From the NCBI GenBank assembly GCA_937138955.1, contig CAKZPJ010000043.1:1-7152 (forward strand): DNA of 7,152 bases, written 5' to 3'. Below are positions 6,298 through 7,152 of the stretch, in pieces. How positions within the stretch are numbered: position 1 is the stretch's first letter; every line of letters begins with the position of its first letter. Both the position numbers and the translations under genes were made by a program. Source of the stretch: an uncultured Flammeovirgaceae bacterium. Its GTDB lineage: Bacteria > Bacteroidota > Bacteroidia > Cytophagales > Cyclobacteriaceae. The notes under the pieces were generated by a model. It ran no database searches, was not told where the DNA came from, and saw only the letters and a list, made by a program, of their open reading frames with translations.

Positions 6298-7152
6298 CTA
6301 CCGGGTTAATGAGTATACGTTGGTGGCACTCACTACAAATTCAGGTACCTTTTTGTAGCCTTCGTTAATACACTCATTAATGCCGTTTTCTTGAAAATCC
6401 TCGATGACGGCTTCTAACACTTCTTTTGCTTTATTCTTATCGTGTAATGCGATCACCGGCACCATCCAGGCCAATGGGGTAGCCCAGTACGCACCATTTT
6501 GGTACGTTCCTTCCGGGCATTCTATAAACAATTTTTCCCAATGCGTATCGCTTCCCGGTAGGTGCCGTATTTGTCCGTTCATGGCTATTTCATCGTAGTG
6601 ATCCACGAGGTACTTAGCAATTTTTTGGCTATCCTCTTCTTCGGTAACTCCAACGTCAACAGCGTAGGCACTTCCCCAAATGTCGATTTGCTTACAATCA
6701 CCGTCAGCGGCCCAGAACATACCTATATCACCATCCCATAACTTATATATGGTCTGCCGTATATATTCAGATCGCCTGAAGTATTTGTTGGCATTGCCGC
6801 ATTCGTAGCGTTCGCACAGTTGCTGCATTTCTATACATGCTTTGAAGTACAGTAATGAGCAGAATAGCAAATTTCCCGTCTTCTTTACGATGTCCGTAAA
6901 ACCATAAACGCATTGAGGGTTGTTTGGATCGCTAAAAACCAATCCGCTTTCTTTTAACCGCACATGGTCTAACCCACGACTAAGCTTCGGCTCTACTTCT
7001 CGAAAAAGATCACCGTCGTTATGCTGGTTAACATATGAGCACACCATCATGGCCATAAAGGCTCCGTTATCCAGTGCATGGTCGGCCAATGGGTTTCCTG
7101 GAGCACCAGGGCTGTAAATAGGTTGCCCCGCAGCATTCACTCGATCGGGCAT
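6298..7152 (-). CDS. Probable six-hairpin glycosidase-like protein (partial, N-terminus outside window)
   Basis: The C-terminal 284 residues of a larger protein; the frame stays open to the right edge, so the ATG there (7152-7150) is probably internal. The pattern suits an alpha/alpha-toroid (six-hairpin) glycoside hydrolase: a DNGAFMAMM helix (28-36), YGFTDIVKKTGNLLF with a long helix (83-105), KLWDGDIGMFWAADG (137-151), DIWGSAYAVDVG (157-168), HLPGSDTHWEKL (197-208) and GTYQNGAYWATPLAW (215-229), a motif I associate with this fold, followed by NGINECIN. Aromatic and acidic residues are plentiful, as in a sugar-binding cleft, but I cannot name the catalytic acids or the GH family. The gene ends with TAG at 6300-6298, convergent with the sugar operon. 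A role in releasing the sugar that the operon uses is inference from proximity. No signal peptide can be judged because the N-terminus is missing. Confidence 0.65.
   Translation of the reverse strand: MPDRVNAAGQPIYSPGAPGNPLADHALDNGAFMAMMVCSYVNQHNDGDLFREVEPKLSRGLDHVRLKESGLVFSDPNNPQCVYGFTDIVKKTGNLLFCSLLYFKACIEMQQLCERYECGNANKYFRRSEYIRQTIYKLWDGDIGMFWAADGDCKQIDIWGSAYAVDVGVTEEEDSQKIAKYLVDHYDEIAMNGQIRHLPGSDTHWEKLFIECPEGTYQNGAYWATPLAWMVPVIALHDKNKAKEVLEAVIEDFQENGINECINEGYKKVPEFVVSATNVYSLTR

Noticed and set aside
6404..7117. Two plus-strand open frames opposite the glycosidase-like gene
   Set aside because: They mirror the conserved minus-strand frame and their translations look random.

Overview
The window looks like a chromosomal segment from a member of the Bacteroidota, probably of the Cytophagales type. 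The support is indirect. Gene starts lack Shine-Dalgarno sequences and have A/T-rich leaders. Base composition is moderate to AT-leaning. The encoded proteins (an FHS-family sugar porter of the Bacteroidota kind, a CbbR-like LysR regulator, a long Rickettsia/Thermus-type isocitrate dehydrogenase) fit that phylum. The taxonomic call is inference, made without any database search.

Layout, left to right. (1) 1-516, minus strand: the N-terminal 172 codons of a LysR-family regulator that runs off the left edge. (2) 517-607: a short AT-rich divergent promoter region. (3) 608-2041, plus: a complete isocitrate dehydrogenase of the long form with the extra C-terminal domain. (4) 2042-2799: about 750 bases without an intact gene. 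It holds a degenerate palindromic element just after icd (2080-2160) and a decayed transposase C-terminus on the minus strand (about 2233-2475). Two copies of an 11-base direct repeat (2200-2210 and 2732-2742) bracket the transposase remnant. (5) 2800-6210, plus: three genes that look like one sugar-use operon, encoding an FHS-family sugar/proton symporter, an SDR oxidoreductase 12 bases downstream, and, after a 120-base gap, a malate/L-lactate-dehydrogenase-superfamily (Ldh_2) oxidoreductase. (6) 6298-7152, minus: the C-terminal 284 residues of a probable six-hairpin (alpha/alpha toroid) glycosidase-like protein, convergent with the operon and cut by the right edge.

How the genes may work together. 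The left half is central metabolism: a TCA-cycle enzyme with a divergent LysR gene that may control it. The right half reads as carbohydrate use: a glycosidase-like protein may release a sugar, the symporter may import it, and the SDR and Ldh_2 enzymes may carry out two oxidation or reduction steps on it or its keto-acid products. No kinase, dehydratase or aldolase lies in the window, so the pathway and substrate cannot be fixed from this sequence. I found no CRISPR array, RNA gene, phage module or defence system, and nothing that is clearly a new biological system. The best leads are the cofactor-site substitution in the isocitrate dehydrogenase, the orphan three-gene oxidative sugar cassette, and the layered repeat and insertion-sequence debris between the two halves.
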